Part shown: one piece after another, positions 51,165 through 60,628 of the stretch
How the letters are laid out: the number at the start of each line of letters is the position of its first letter
Position numbering within the stretch: position 1 is the first letter of the stretch
Source: Pseudarthrobacter equi
Lineage (GTDB): Bacteria > Actinomycetota > Actinomycetes > Actinomycetales > Micrococcaceae
DNA: 64,000 nucleotides
Direction of reading: 5' to 3'
Assembly (NCBI RefSeq): GCF_900105535.1
Contig: NZ_LT629779.1
Span: 806,001-870,000, forward strand
The notes under the pieces: generated by a model
The model's input: only the letters and a program-made list of their open reading frames with translations
Databases searched by the model: none
What the model was told of the DNA's origin: nothing
Position numbers and translations under genes: made by a program

Positions 51165-52205
51165 ACCCCGCCGGCGGACGGCCACCACAACGGCGATGCC
51201 CACCAGCGCGCCCACCAGGGTCTCGATGGCACGCTCCAGGATCAGGACGCCGGGATCCGCGGGTGCCGCGAGCTGGGTCATCAACAGGATCACCGGCGTG
51301 AAGGACACCATGGCCAGGCCGTAGTGCCGCGTCATGAACAGCTCGGTGGTGAACTGGAACAGGATCACCAGCAGTGCCAGGACCACTGCCTGCTGCCCGG
51401 GGAACAGTCCGGGCAGCGTCCAGGGGGCGGGAATAATCACGACGGCGGTCACGGCCAGCCCCACGAACGTCCCCACGATGCGGTGGATGCCGCGGCGGAC
51501 GCTGCTGGGGAGGTCCGCACCGGCCAGCGGAACAGCCGCGGCAGCCATGGCCCAGTGCGGGTGGCCGCTTCCGGTGAGGACGCCGATGGTTCCGGCGGCA
51601 CCGACGGCCAGCACGTAGCGGGCGGCGTGGATCAGCATGGCGCGGCGGTCCACCGGCTGCGACGCGGCGGGGATGCGGACGGCCCCGCGCTGCCACCGGC
51701 GCCGACGGACCCACCCGGCGAATCCCACCAGGACCGCGAACGCCGCTGACCCCAGGGCGATCAGCAGTGCGGTGTACCAAGGGACCGCCATGGGCACCGA
51801 CGCGCAGGCGCCCAAGGCCAGGATGCCGAAGAACGGGCCGTTGGGCTTGAGCCGCACGCGGTCCGAGTAGAGCGAGCCCAGTCCCGCCAGTGCGGCTTCG
51901 ATGCCCACCAGCGCCCACGAATGGATGTGGTTGACGGACAGGAGCACGCCCACCGAGACGCCGCCCAGGAGCACCAGGGCTGCCTGGGACTGGTGGAGGA
52001 CCCGCAGCTGGTGCGGTTCTGACCGGCCGTACATCCCGGTCAGGGCGCCGAAGACCGCGTAGATGATGAGGTCCGCCCGGCCCGTGGCAAGCAGGAGCAG
52101 GGACGGGACAGCGACGCTGAGGGCAACCCGCAGCGCAGCGAGGTGGTCCGCGTTCGCTGGCTCCAGCCGGTGGAGGGCGCGCACGTGGTGCAGGACGCGT
52201 TCCAT
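51114..52205 (-). CDS. FUSC-family inner-membrane protein (aromatic acid exporter-like)
   Basis: 363 residues with about ten helices in two halves (VALSVAVPSLLLLATG and LVGIEAALAGLGSLY, then ARYVLAVGAAGTIGVL and QQAVVLALLVILFQF). The central SSVRRGIHRIVGTFVG repeat marks the FUSC/ArAE-like domain. Family members export aromatic or other organic acids; the substrate is unknown. It converges on the SDR gene with a 51-bp overlap. It starts 120 bp from the terminator of the MFS gene. Confidence 0.85.
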   Translation of the reverse strand: MERVLHHVRALHRLEPANADHLAALRVALSVAVPSLLLLATGRADLIIYAVFGALTGMYGRSEPHQLRVLHQSQAALVLLGGVSVGVLLSVNHIHSWALVGIEAALAGLGSLYSDRVRLKPNGPFFGILALGACASVPMAVPWYTALLIALGSAAFAVLVGFAGWVRRRRWQRGAVRIPAASQPVDRRAMLIHAARYVLAVGAAGTIGVLTGSGHPHWAMAAAAVPLAGADLPSSVRRGIHRIVGTFVGLAVTAVVIIPAPWTLPGLFPGQQAVVLALLVILFQFTTELFMTRHYGLAMVSFTPVILLMTQLAAPADPGVLILERAIETLVGALVGIAVVVAVRRRGSRSPALLLGLARRPRH

Positions 52206-52263
52206 GCCGTGCCACCTCCTCCGTGCTTCCGGCCGCTTTGCGGACGACTCAACCTTAAACGCT

Positions 52264-52298
52264 CGGACCGCCGCACCCGGTATGGGTGCGGCGGTCCG
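52264..52298 (-). terminator. terminator of the MHS transporter gene
   Basis: A perfect 15-bp stem (52264-52278 with 52284-52298) and a 5-base loop, 27 bp beyond the transporter stop on the minus strand. Confidence 0.85.
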
Positions 52299-52324
52299 TG
52301 TAACGGAGCGGAACAGTTGGCCGG

Positions 52325-53902
52325 TTAGGCGTTGACCGGGGCCTTGCCGCCGTCCTGCGGGTGGGTGTCGAACGGAAGTTCGTCAACGTTGATCAGCGGG
52401 TTCTCGTCCTGGGTCTTGACGAGTTCGCGGGCCTCCGCCTCGGTGTCCACGCTGGGCATGGATCCCGGAAGCGGGCGGTTGGCCGATTCCTTGAGGAAGT
52501 AGATTGCCACAGCGCCCACCAGGGAGGTGGCCATCAGGTAGTAAGCAGGCATCATGTCGTTGCCGGTCGATTTGATCAGCGCCTCAACGATGAAAGGAGT
52601 GGTGCCGCCAAAGATGGCCACCGCGAAGTTGTAGGCAATGCCCATCGCTCCGTACCGGCTGGACGTGGGGAACTGTGCTGGAAGGGCGGAGGCCAGGTTG
52701 GCCACATAGAAGGTCACCGGGAAGGCGACCAGCGCGAGTCCGGCCAGCGTGGACCATACCTCGCCGACGCCGATCAGCAGGAATGCGGGGATGGCCAGGA
52801 CGATGGTGCTCACGGCGCCGATCCAGAGCACGGGACGGCGGCCGATCCGGTCGGACAGCTTGCCAGTGAGCGGAATGCAGAGGCTCATCACAACCAGGAC
52901 GGGGATGGTCAGCAGCGTGCCGTGGACCTCGTCGTAGCCCTTGGAGGCGGTCAGGTACGTGGGCATGTAGGACGTCAGGGCGTAGCCGGCGGTGTTGGCT
53001 GCAGCCACCACCACCATGGCCACCAGGATGGGGCGCCAGTAGGCCTTGACGATGCCGACGGGTCCCTTGGCGGCGGAGGTGTCGCCGTCCGTGGCGTTCT
53101 TGGCGTTCTCCTCCTGGGCGTCCAGGGTGGCCTGGAACTGCGGGGATTCCTCGATCTTGCTACGGAAATAGACAGCAATCAGGCCCAGCGGACCGGCAAC
53201 GAGGAACGGGATGCGCCAGCCCCAGTCCTCCATGGTGTCCTGGCCCAGGGTCAGCTGTAGTACAGAGACCAAGGCGGCGCCGATGGCGAAGCCCATGTAG
53301 CTGCCCAGGTCGAGGAAGCTGGCGAAGAAGCCGCGGCGCTTGTCGGCGGCATATTCGCTGACGAACGTGGTGGCACCAGCGTATTCACCGCCGGTGGAGA
53401 AGCCCTGGATCAGCTTGAGGAGCACCAGCAGGGCCGCGGCCCACAGGCCGATCTGCGCGTATCCGGGCAGCAGGCCGACGGCGAAGGTGCTGGCGGCCAT
53501 GATCATCAGCGTGGTGGCCAGGATCTTCTGGCGGCCGATCTTGTCACCGAGCCAGCCGAAGACGACGCCACCCAGGGGGCGGGCAATGAACGTGGCGGCA
53601 AAAGTTCCCAGCAGGAACAGCGTTTGCGTTGTCGGATCCGACTCGGGCAGGAAGACCGGGCCCATGGTGGTGATGAGGTAGCCGAAAACGCCTACGTCGT
53701 ACCATTCCATGGTGTTGCCTACGATGGTGCCGCCGAGGGCTTTCTTCAGCATCGGCTGGTTAACCACGTTGACGTCAGATTCCTTGAGCCGGCGGCGCGG
53801 CAGCAGCCTCGGCTTCTTGGCAGCCAGAGGGGCTGCAGGGTCGGTTCCGCGGGCGTTCCTGGCGCCTGCTGAAGAGTCGGTGTTGCTTTGGTCTGTGGGC
53901 AT
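52325..53902 (-). CDS. MHS-family MFS transporter (ProP-like, metabolite:proton symporter)
   Basis: 525 residues from ATG 53902, chosen because AGGAG sits eight bases upstream; a start at 53926 lacks one. The N-terminal tail is soluble; twelve helices follow. TIVGNTMEWYDVGVFGYL, RPLGGVVFGWLGDKIGRQ and LLKLIQGFSTGGEYAGA are signatures of the MHS subfamily, whose members import betaine, proline, shikimate, citrate or ketoglutarate. Substrate cannot be told. It ends at a strong terminator. Confidence 0.94.
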   Translation of the reverse strand: MPTDQSNTDSSAGARNARGTDPAAPLAAKKPRLLPRRRLKESDVNVVNQPMLKKALGGTIVGNTMEWYDVGVFGYLITTMGPVFLPESDPTTQTLFLLGTFAATFIARPLGGVVFGWLGDKIGRQKILATTLMIMAASTFAVGLLPGYAQIGLWAAALLVLLKLIQGFSTGGEYAGATTFVSEYAADKRRGFFASFLDLGSYMGFAIGAALVSVLQLTLGQDTMEDWGWRIPFLVAGPLGLIAVYFRSKIEESPQFQATLDAQEENAKNATDGDTSAAKGPVGIVKAYWRPILVAMVVVAAANTAGYALTSYMPTYLTASKGYDEVHGTLLTIPVLVVMSLCIPLTGKLSDRIGRRPVLWIGAVSTIVLAIPAFLLIGVGEVWSTLAGLALVAFPVTFYVANLASALPAQFPTSSRYGAMGIAYNFAVAIFGGTTPFIVEALIKSTGNDMMPAYYLMATSLVGAVAIYFLKESANRPLPGSMPSVDTEAEARELVKTQDENPLINVDELPFDTHPQDGGKAPVNA

Positions 53903-54602
53903 TTGGTCAGCTCCTGTGGAGGTCATTTGCTTGCGACTACTTGCTGCCCCGCTCCGGGCAGGCCTTCAATTTTACGCCGATTTTGTAGCGTTCGCCCGTC
54001 TGATGCCGTACTGTCTACCCTTTTGGGCACGTTTCAGACCAACTTTTCGAGGTTATTTTCCCCGTTTTCCGGCGTAAATACTGGGAAGCATGCTGATTGT
54101 GACCACTGTTACCGAATCTTTTTCCACAACCGTTCGTTGGAACACCGTTCCGGCCGTAATACGGCGCCGGATGTGATGGCGGACACTGCTGCGGCGCAGG
54201 TTTCCGGGCGCCGTTTTAGTCCCTTTCGCGGGAGCTGACCCGGCGCTGACCCGGGCCCTGGCGCCGGCGCCCGGAGGCTCGAAACCCGCCTCCCGCCGTC
54301 GGGCGCTTCAGCGGACCTGTGCGCCGCGCCTCCCGCCTCCGCCATGCACCGGTTCGCGCGACCGCCGCAAGGGGGTTCACAGGCATCGGGCCGGTGCCTA
54401 TGGTTGATCAATGGACACACTGATCTTCGAATAGGCGGACGCGTGCGGCCGGGACGTCCCCGCTGCCCGACACCGAGCCAGTCACGTCGGCGCTGCTGTG
54501 CCTCACAGCGCCGACATTTACGAACGTGCCGGCGTTCCCGGCAATCACGGAGGCCCCGGTGCCTCTTCCCTGGACTTCATTTCATCGTGGAAAGGAAGAA
54601 AA
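53903..54602. other. 700-bp stretch without a convincing gene
   Basis: No frame shows plausible coding sequence, ribosome site or family motif. Around 53940-54110 the DNA is AT-rich and likely holds the promoter of the transporter gene. A possible promoter of the small gene at 54603 is unassigned. Confidence 0.4.
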
Positions 54603-54860
54603 ATGGCTGACGAAAACCGCAAATCCCATCTCAATCCGGAGATGGCGGACCATCTGGCAGCGGCAATGGACACCCCGGACATGCCGGCAGCGGCCACCAC
54701 CGCTGCGGGCGCCATGCCGCGGCAAAACTCCTGGCCGGACGGCAACGGCAAGCGCCGCCACCCGAAGGACCGGGGATCCGGCCATGGGCGGATGGGCCAC
54801 GAAGCCTCCGTGGCCGCCGTCCACCGGACCGGGAAGCCGCAGATGCCGCACTCGTCCTAG
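54603..54860 (+). CDS. small hydrophilic protein of unknown function
   Basis: 85 residues starting MADENRKSHLNPEMADHLAAAMDTPDMP, after GGAAAGGAAG seven bases upstream. It is rich in charged and small residues with a Lys/Arg/His tail (GKRRHPKDRGSGHG then TGKPQMPHSS). No hydrophobic segment or known motif. It stands alone between the transporter and ligD and is followed by an inverted repeat. It could be a stress protein; function not recognised. Confidence 0.6.
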   Translation: MADENRKSHLNPEMADHLAAAMDTPDMPAAATTAAGAMPRQNSWPDGNGKRRHPKDRGSGHGRMGHEASVAAVHRTGKPQMPHSS

Positions 54861-54886
54861 GACGGGCGACCCGCACATTCATTACC

Positions 54887-54943
54887 GACACGGAAAATCC
54901 CTGACGCTCCCTTATAAGCGGTGCGGCAGGGATTTTCCGTGTC
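54887..54943. terminator. 17-bp inverted repeat, candidate bidirectional terminator
   Basis: Perfect arms GACACGGAAAATCCCTG (54887-54903) and CAGGGATTTTCCGTGTC (54927-54943) with a 23-base spacer. It lies between the convergent small gene and ligD; arms hold AAAA/TTTT rather than a following T-run. Confidence 0.55.
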
Positions 54944-54978
54944 ACGGGCGAGTTTGCGCGTCACCGGCGAGCCTGCGC
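54941..54978. repeat. two 19-bp imperfect tandem repeats
   Basis: Units 54941-54959 and 54960-54978 (GTCACnGGCGAGnnTGCGC) agree at 16 of 19 positions; a partial third copy begins at 54979. They abut the inverted repeat. Possibly a dispersed intergenic element. Confidence 0.6.
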
Positions 54979-55012
54979 GTCAGGGAGGCTCCGCATCGGC
55001 AGGCAGAGGGCG

Positions 55013-57547
55013 TCAATCCTCCCGGACCACCTCTGACGGGTCCTTGTCCACGCGCCAGCCACGCCACCGGGGATGCCGCAACCGCCCCGGGCCCGTCCAC
55101 TCCCCGTAGGTCACCTCACCCACGAGATGCGGCGTGACCCAGTGCGCGTCCGCCGAGTCGGGCCGGGGAACCTCGTGGAACGGTGAAGTCTTCCGGGCCA
55201 GCTGTTCCACGGTCTGCCGCAGTTCGGCCAGTTCGCGGCCACTGAATCCGCTGCCCACCCGGCCCACATACTGGAGTTTGTTCCCGTCGGGGATGCCCAC
55301 CAGCAACGACCCCACCGTTTCCTGGCGGCCGCCCTTGCCCGGGCGCCAGCCGCCCACCACTACCTCCTGGGTGCGCTCCGTCTTGAGCTTGATCCAGGTT
55401 CGGGTGCGCTGTCCGCTGACGTAACGGCTGTCCGTGCGCTTGGCCATCACGCCTTCGAGCCCCAGTTCCTGTGCGCTGTCCATGATGTGTTCCACCGGGT
55501 CATCCAGCACCATGGACAGTTCCACTGGGCAGTCCGAGGGCCGGAAGAACTGTTCAAGCCGTGGGCGCCGCTTGCTGAGCGGAAGGCGCCGGAGGTCCGT
55601 GCCGCCGTCGTACAGGAGATCGAAGAGCATCAGCCGGACGGGAATGGCCTTCTGCGCTTTAGCGACGTCGGCGGCGCGGGTCAGCTTCATCCGGCCTTGC
55701 AGCAGGCCGAAGTCCGGCCTGCCGGAGGGGCCGACGGCGATGATCTCACCGTCGGCCACGAACGGCTGCTCCGGCCAGCACCCCCGGTCCGTCAGCTCGG
55801 GGTAGGTCTTGGTGACGTCGTTGCCGTTGCGGCTGAAGATCCGGACTGTTGACTCATCCGCCACGAGGATGGCACGCACCCCGTCCCATTTGAGTTCAAC
55901 CTGCCAGGCGCTGCCCATGAGGTCAGAGGGGACTCCCGCCGTGGCCATCATGGGGCCGAAATCATCGGGGGCGACGCTGACGGGGGAGTCCTCCGGTTCT
56001 TCGGAAGGGTCCCCGGATTTCCCGGCCTTGCCCACTCCTTTGGTACTGCCCGCAGGCTCCGCAGACGAAGATGCGTGCCGCCGTCGTCCGCCCTGGTCTT
56101 CCTTATCCATCAGGTGGATCAGCCACTGCTTTTCGGCATCGCTGCCCTGGCCGCGGCCCGTATGGATGAGGGCCACCTTCCTGGTGCCGCCCAGCCCGCC
56201 GCCCTCGGCGCCGGTGAGGGTGACGATCACCTCCTTGCCGTTGATCCACTTGTGCAGCTCATACGTGCCGGTGTCCCAAATGGTCATCTCGCCGGCACCA
56301 TATTCACCCTTGGGGATGGTGCCGTGGAAGGTGAGGTAGTCCATAGGGTGGTCCTCGGTCCGCACGGCCAGGTGGTTCTTGCCGCCCGACTCCGGCACAC
56401 CCTTGGGCAGCGCCCAGGAAGCCAGGACGCCCTCGTGCTCCAGCCTGAGGTCCCAGTGCAGGCGGCTGGCGTGGTGTTCCTGGATCACGAACGCATCGCC
56501 GCCGCGCGGTGCGCCACTGAACGGCTCAGGCGTGGCCCCGGGGTCGCGCATCGAACGGTACTTCACCAGGCGGGGATTCCCGTCGTCGTGCGTGCCGTCC
56601 TGCCCCGCGCCGGCACCATCGCCGGCGCCGGTGCCGGTCTCGACTTCATCGGGTGTTCCGGCAGCGCGGACGACGGCGGCGAACGGGTCCTTGCCCTCCT
56701 GCACCCGGCGCAGCACCTCGCGGTAGTCGAGGTGCTTGAGCTTGGGGGAGCTGATCTCCCGCCATGTCCGCGGCGCCGCGACCATGGGTGTGGGCCGGCC
56801 GCGCAGGGAGTAGGGCACGATGGTGGTTTTCGCTGCGTTGTTCTGGCTCCAGTCCACCAGTACCTTGCCCGTGCGGAGGGTCTTCTTCATGTCGCTGACG
56901 GCGAGGTCCGGGTGGTCGGATTCCAGGGCACGCGCCAGTTCCCGGGCGAACTCCGAGATCTGGTCCGAGGTCTGCGTGCCGTCCAGCGGCGCGTACAGGT
57001 GGATGCCCTTGCTGCCGCTGGTGACGGGTACCGGGTCCATGCCCACGTCCTGCAGGATGGCGCGGGCCAGCAGCGCCACTTCACGGCATTCGGCGAGGCC
57101 GGCGCCCTCGCCGGGGTCCAGGTCCAAGACCAGCCGGTCCGGGTTCAGTTGGTTGCCCTGGGAATCCACCCGCCACTGGGGCACGTGGATTTCGAGGGAG
57201 TTGATCTGCCCGAACCAGGTGAGGACGGCGGGATCGTTGACCATCGGGTAGTGGATGGTCCGGTCCTTGTGGGTGATGGCGGCACGGGGGAGCCAGCCGG
57301 GGGCGGAGTCCTCCAGGTTTTTCTGGAAGAAGACCTCGCCGGGCTTCTCCGCGGTGCCCACGCCGTTCACCCAGCGTTTCCGGGTGGCAGGCCGGTTGGC
57401 TGCGGCGGGGATGAGGACGTGGGCCACGGCGGCGTAGTAGGCCAGCACATCGGCCTTGGTGGTGCCGGTTTCCGGGTAGATGATTTTGTCCAGGTTGGTC
57501 AGCGTCAGCTCCCGCCCGGCCACGCGGACACGTTCCTTAGAAGCCAT
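55013..57547 (-). CDS. ligD: NHEJ DNA ligase D (POL-PE-LIG)
   Basis: 844 residues in the actinobacterial order. The primase/polymerase domain (1-about 290) has the metal-binding DLDPG at 142-146. The 3'-phosphoesterase domain (about 330-480) includes FVIQEHHASRLHWDLRLEHEG and IPKGEYGAGEMTIWD. The ATP-dependent ligase domain carries the active-site Lys in KWDG at 553-556 and ends with an OB-fold (LVGEVTYGEWTGPGRLRHPRW). It repairs double-strand breaks with Ku without a template. It is divergent from ku, starts 40 bp apart, which fits a shared promoter region. Confidence 0.96.
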   Translation of the reverse strand: MASKERVRVAGRELTLTNLDKIIYPETGTTKADVLAYYAAVAHVLIPAAANRPATRKRWVNGVGTAEKPGEVFFQKNLEDSAPGWLPRAAITHKDRTIHYPMVNDPAVLTWFGQINSLEIHVPQWRVDSQGNQLNPDRLVLDLDPGEGAGLAECREVALLARAILQDVGMDPVPVTSGSKGIHLYAPLDGTQTSDQISEFARELARALESDHPDLAVSDMKKTLRTGKVLVDWSQNNAAKTTIVPYSLRGRPTPMVAAPRTWREISSPKLKHLDYREVLRRVQEGKDPFAAVVRAAGTPDEVETGTGAGDGAGAGQDGTHDDGNPRLVKYRSMRDPGATPEPFSGAPRGGDAFVIQEHHASRLHWDLRLEHEGVLASWALPKGVPESGGKNHLAVRTEDHPMDYLTFHGTIPKGEYGAGEMTIWDTGTYELHKWINGKEVIVTLTGAEGGGLGGTRKVALIHTGRGQGSDAEKQWLIHLMDKEDQGGRRRHASSSAEPAGSTKGVGKAGKSGDPSEEPEDSPVSVAPDDFGPMMATAGVPSDLMGSAWQVELKWDGVRAILVADESTVRIFSRNGNDVTKTYPELTDRGCWPEQPFVADGEIIAVGPSGRPDFGLLQGRMKLTRAADVAKAQKAIPVRLMLFDLLYDGGTDLRRLPLSKRRPRLEQFFRPSDCPVELSMVLDDPVEHIMDSAQELGLEGVMAKRTDSRYVSGQRTRTWIKLKTERTQEVVVGGWRPGKGGRQETVGSLLVGIPDGNKLQYVGRVGSGFSGRELAELRQTVEQLARKTSPFHEVPRPDSADAHWVTPHLVGEVTYGEWTGPGRLRHPRWRGWRVDKDPSEVVRED

Positions 57548-57587
57548 GGGTCTTCACCTCCGGCCCGGTGTGCTGTTGACTGTAGGG

Positions 57588-58760
57588 ATGAGAGCCATCT
57601 GGAAGGGTGCCATCGCATTTGGGCTGGTCAACGTGCCCGTCAAGGTCTACAGCGCCACAGAGGATCATGACATCAGTCTGCACCAGGTCCACAACGCCGA
57701 CGGCGGAAGGATCCGCTACCAGCGCCGTTGCGAGGTCTGCGGGCAGGTGATCGACTACTCGGACATCGAGAAGGCCTTTGAAGAGGACGGCCGCACGGTG
57801 GTGCTGTCCAAGGATGAGCTGAAGGCCATCCCGGCGGAAAACAGCCACGAAATCGAAGTGGTGCAGTTCGTCCCGTCCGAGCAGCTCGAACCCATGATGT
57901 TCGAGAAGAGCTATTACCTGGAACCGGACTCCAAGTCGCCCAAAGCCTACGTGCTGCTGCGCCGGGCCCTCGAGGACACCGACCGGGTGGCCATCGTCCA
58001 GTACGCCCTGCGCGAGAAGACCAGGCTGGGGGCGCTGAGGATCAAGGACGATGTCCTGGTGCTGCAGTCCCTGTTGTGGCCGGACGAGGTGCGTGAGGCC
58101 AACTTCCCCGCGCTGGACACCGCCATCAAAATCTCCGCGCAGGAACGCGACATGTCCGCAGCGCTGGTCGAATCGATGGCCGCTGACTTTGAACCGGAGT
58201 CCTTTACCGACGACTACCAGGTGCAGCTGCGGAAGCTCATCGACGCCAAGCTGGAGCAGGGCGAGTCCCTGGACACTGATGAAACGTTCGGCGTGGAAGC
58301 GGGCGACGGCGGCAAGGGCGAGGTCATCGACCTGATGGAGGCCCTGAAACGCAGCCTCGACAGGAAACGCGGTGGTGCGGCAGCGGCCACGGGCGGAGCG
58401 GATTCAGAGGAGGAAGAGTCCGACGACGGCGGTGCGGAGCAGGGGGATAAGCCCGCCAAGCCCGCGCGGAGGTCATCGGGCTCACGGTCGTCGGGAACGG
58501 GGACTGCCGCTGCTTCGAAAACATCAGCGTCCAAGGCCGCGGACACCAAGACCGGAACACGGTCCACGGCTGCCAAATCGACGGCTTCAAAGAGCACTGC
58601 AGCCAAGGGCACTTCAACCAGGAGCACCGCAGCAAAATCCACGGGCACTGCCGCAAAAACCGCCGCTGGCAAATCCACCGGGACCAAGGCGGCCGCGTCA
58701 AAGAGCACCGAGAAACCTGCCGCGAAGGCCACCACCACCAGGGCGCGCAAGCCAGCCTAG
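57588..58760 (+). CDS. ku: Ku protein (NHEJ DNA-end binding) with lysine/alanine-rich tail
   Basis: 390 residues; the Ku core (1-about 255) begins MRAIWKGAIAFGLVNVPVKVYSA and has RCEVCGQVIDYSDIEK and PMMFEKSYYLEPD. Ku dimers encircle DNA ends and recruit LigD. The tail (about 265-390) is an acidic stretch then repeated Ala-Lys-Ser-Thr blocks such as AAKSTASKSTAAKG and TAAGKSTGT, like histone-H1-type extensions that hold DNA in some actinobacterial Ku proteins. AGGG is close to the ATG, so the start is acceptable but not strong. Divergent from ligD. Confidence 0.96.
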   Translation: MRAIWKGAIAFGLVNVPVKVYSATEDHDISLHQVHNADGGRIRYQRRCEVCGQVIDYSDIEKAFEEDGRTVVLSKDELKAIPAENSHEIEVVQFVPSEQLEPMMFEKSYYLEPDSKSPKAYVLLRRALEDTDRVAIVQYALREKTRLGALRIKDDVLVLQSLLWPDEVREANFPALDTAIKISAQERDMSAALVESMAADFEPESFTDDYQVQLRKLIDAKLEQGESLDTDETFGVEAGDGGKGEVIDLMEALKRSLDRKRGGAAAATGGADSEEEESDDGGAEQGDKPAKPARRSSGSRSSGTGTAAASKTSASKAADTKTGTRSTAAKSTASKSTAAKGTSTRSTAAKSTGTAAKTAAGKSTGTKAAASKSTEKPAAKATTTRARKPA

Positions 58761-58906
58761 GCCGGGGCGGGGACATCGCCGCTGACCCTGCAAATAGCCG
58801 GACCACCTTTACAGCCGGTGCCCGCGCGGCCAGAATGAGTCGCATCGCGGCGCCCGCTGTGCCCGCAGCGCGCTGAAACCCAACGGCTCGATGAGGAGCG
58901 CGGACC

Positions 58907-59749
58907 ATGAATGAGCAGACCGATGCGGCCGAGGCGGACCGGGCGCTGAAACAGAAGCACCGGGCCATGTGGGCGTCCGGGGACTACCCGGCGCTGGCGG
59001 ATGAAATGCTCCTGGAGCTGGGCGCCATCCTGGTGGAAGCGTGCGGCGTCCGCTCCCGCCACCGGGTGCTGGACGTAGCCTCAGGTTCAGGGAACGCGGC
59101 TATCCCCGCGGCCATGATGGGCGCCAAGGTGGTGGCCTCGGACCTCACTCCGGAGCTCTTCGAGGCCGGACGCCGCGAAGCCGGCAACCGGGGCGTCAGC
59201 CTGGAATGGAAAGAAGCCGATGCTGAGGCGCTGCCGTTCGACGACGACTCGTTCGACGTCGTGATGTCCTGCCTGGGTGCCATGTTCGCGCCGCGGCACC
59301 AGGCCGCGGCGGATGAGATCCTCCGAGTGTGCAAGCCCGGTGGGAACATCGGGCTGCTCAGCTGGACCCCGGAGGGCTTCATTGGCCGGATGTTCGCCAC
59401 CATGAAGCCCTTCGCGCCCCCGCCATCGCCGGGGGCCCAGCCGGCGCCGCTGTGGGGGAGCGAGGAGCACGTCCGCGAACTGCTGGGGGACAGGGTCACC
59501 GACGTGGCAGTCCGCAAGCAGGCCCTGGCCGTGCGGAGCTTCCACCAGCCCGGCGACTTCGTCCGCTACTTCAAATCCCACTACGGCCCCACCATCGCCG
59601 TCTACAAGTACATCGGCGCCGACGCGGACAAGGTCAAGGAACTGGACCAGGCACTGACGGACCTCGCCGACTCCTTCGGCGATGCCCACGGAGACACACC
59701 GTTCCAGATGGAGTGGGAATACCTGCTGTTCACCGCAAGGAAGGCCTGA
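58907..59749 (+). CDS. class I SAM-dependent methyltransferase (UbiE-like)
   Basis: 280 residues. SAM-binding segments are RVLDVASGSGNAAIPAA (about 53-69), VASDLTPELFEAGRR and EADAEALPFDDDSFDVV. A C-terminal helical part (GDFVRYFKSHYGPTIAVYKYIG) follows. Substrate unknown; similar proteins methylate small molecules. It is translated together with the SRPBCC protein one base downstream of its stop, hinting at a shared task. Confidence 0.92.
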   Translation: MNEQTDAAEADRALKQKHRAMWASGDYPALADEMLLELGAILVEACGVRSRHRVLDVASGSGNAAIPAAMMGAKVVASDLTPELFEAGRREAGNRGVSLEWKEADAEALPFDDDSFDVVMSCLGAMFAPRHQAAADEILRVCKPGGNIGLLSWTPEGFIGRMFATMKPFAPPPSPGAQPAPLWGSEEHVRELLGDRVTDVAVRKQALAVRSFHQPGDFVRYFKSHYGPTIAVYKYIGADADKVKELDQALTDLADSFGDAHGDTPFQMEWEYLLFTARKA

Positions 59750-59750
59750 C

Positions 59751-60182
59751 ATGCCCGGAGACTTCACGGCAACATCCAGCACCACCATCGACGCCCCGCC
59801 GGACCGCGTCTGGAATGTCATCACGGACCCCGCTGCCGCCAAGGAATTCATGTTCGGGGCAGAACTGGAAACGGACTGGGCCGAGGGAAGCCCCATCACC
59901 TGGAGCGGCGAATGGGAAGGCAAGCCCTACCAGGACAAGGGCAAGGTGCTGGAGGTGGATCCCGGCCGGAAACTGGTGCACACCCACTTCAGCGCCCTCA
60001 GCGGCGAGGAAGACGTCCCGGAAAACTACCACACGCTGACCTGGACGCTGCAGGACCGCGACGGCGGCACCCACCTCACGCTCGCCCAGGACAACAACCC
60101 GAGCGAAGAGGCGGCAAGCCACTCGAAGGGCATGTGGGACAAGCTCGTGGCCGACGTGAAAGCCATCGCCGAACGGACGTGA
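59751..60182 (+). CDS. SRPBCC-family protein (AHSA1-like START/Bet v 1 fold)
   Basis: 143 residues from ATG 59751, immediately after the methyltransferase stop. STTIDAPPDRVWNVITDPAAAKEFMFG and ITWSGEWEGKPYQDKGKVLEVDPGRKLVHTHFSALSG show the SRPBCC fold; TLTWTLQDRDGGTHLTLAQDN and NPSEEAASHSKGMWDKLVADVK complete it. This fold holds a hydrophobic ligand; the specific role is unknown. Ends at a long hairpin terminator. Confidence 0.92.
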   Translation: MPGDFTATSSTTIDAPPDRVWNVITDPAAAKEFMFGAELETDWAEGSPITWSGEWEGKPYQDKGKVLEVDPGRKLVHTHFSALSGEEDVPENYHTLTWTLQDRDGGTHLTLAQDNNPSEEAASHSKGMWDKLVADVKAIAERT

Positions 60183-60194
60183 CCCTGACGCTTA

Positions 60195-60257
60195 AAGCCA
60201 GCGGCCGCCGTCGTGCCGTTCCCTCGAGGGAAAGGCGCGACGGCGGCCGCTTGGCTT
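60195..60257. terminator. bidirectional terminator
   Basis: A long hairpin (left arm 60195-60217, right arm 60234-60257) pairs almost fully, with one bulged base and one mismatch, between the convergent SRPBCC and HPr genes. The smaller TTCCCTCGAGGGAA stem sits in its loop. Confidence 0.8.
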
Positions 60258-60283
60258 AATCCGGCTGCCGGGCAGCCTGCCTG

Positions 60284-60562
60284 CTACTCGGCGTCGTGGT
60301 CCGTTTCCAGGATCTGCACCAGGCGTTCCAGGGCGTCGTCGGCGCCTGCACCCTCGGCGCGGAGCACCACGACGTCGCCGTGTGAGGCACCCAGGCTCAT
60401 GAGGGACAGGATGCTTGCGGCATCCATGGCCTCATCGACCGGCTCGCCCTCACGGGCGATGGTGATGTCCAGGTCGAACTCGCCGGCTGCCTCGGCAAAG
60501 ATGGCGGCCGGGCGGGCGTGCAGGCCCACGCGGCTGGCAACGGTTGCTGTGCGTTCTGGCAT
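60284..60562 (-). CDS. ptsH: HPr phosphocarrier protein
   Basis: 92 residues. The active-site histidine is His15 in RVGLHARPAAIF; the second conserved segment is DAASILSLMSLGAS, with the regulatory-type Ser near position 49. HPr passes phosphate from enzyme I to the fructose permease encoded upstream. AAGGAG before the ATG. It is the last gene of the fructose operon, 66 bp after fruA. Confidence 0.95.
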   Translation of the reverse strand: MPERTATVASRVGLHARPAAIFAEAAGEFDLDITIAREGEPVDEAMDAASILSLMSLGASHGDVVVLRAEGAGADDALERLVQILETDHDAE

Positions 60563-60628
60563 TTTTGCTCCTTTAGTATTTCGGCGTGCTGATGGTTCAG
60601 TGCCGGGAAGGTATGTGGCTAAACCGGA

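Noticed and set aside
54941..54990. tandem 19-bp units as a possible CRISPR array
   Set aside because: Only two full units, directly adjacent with no spacers, and no cas genes nearby.
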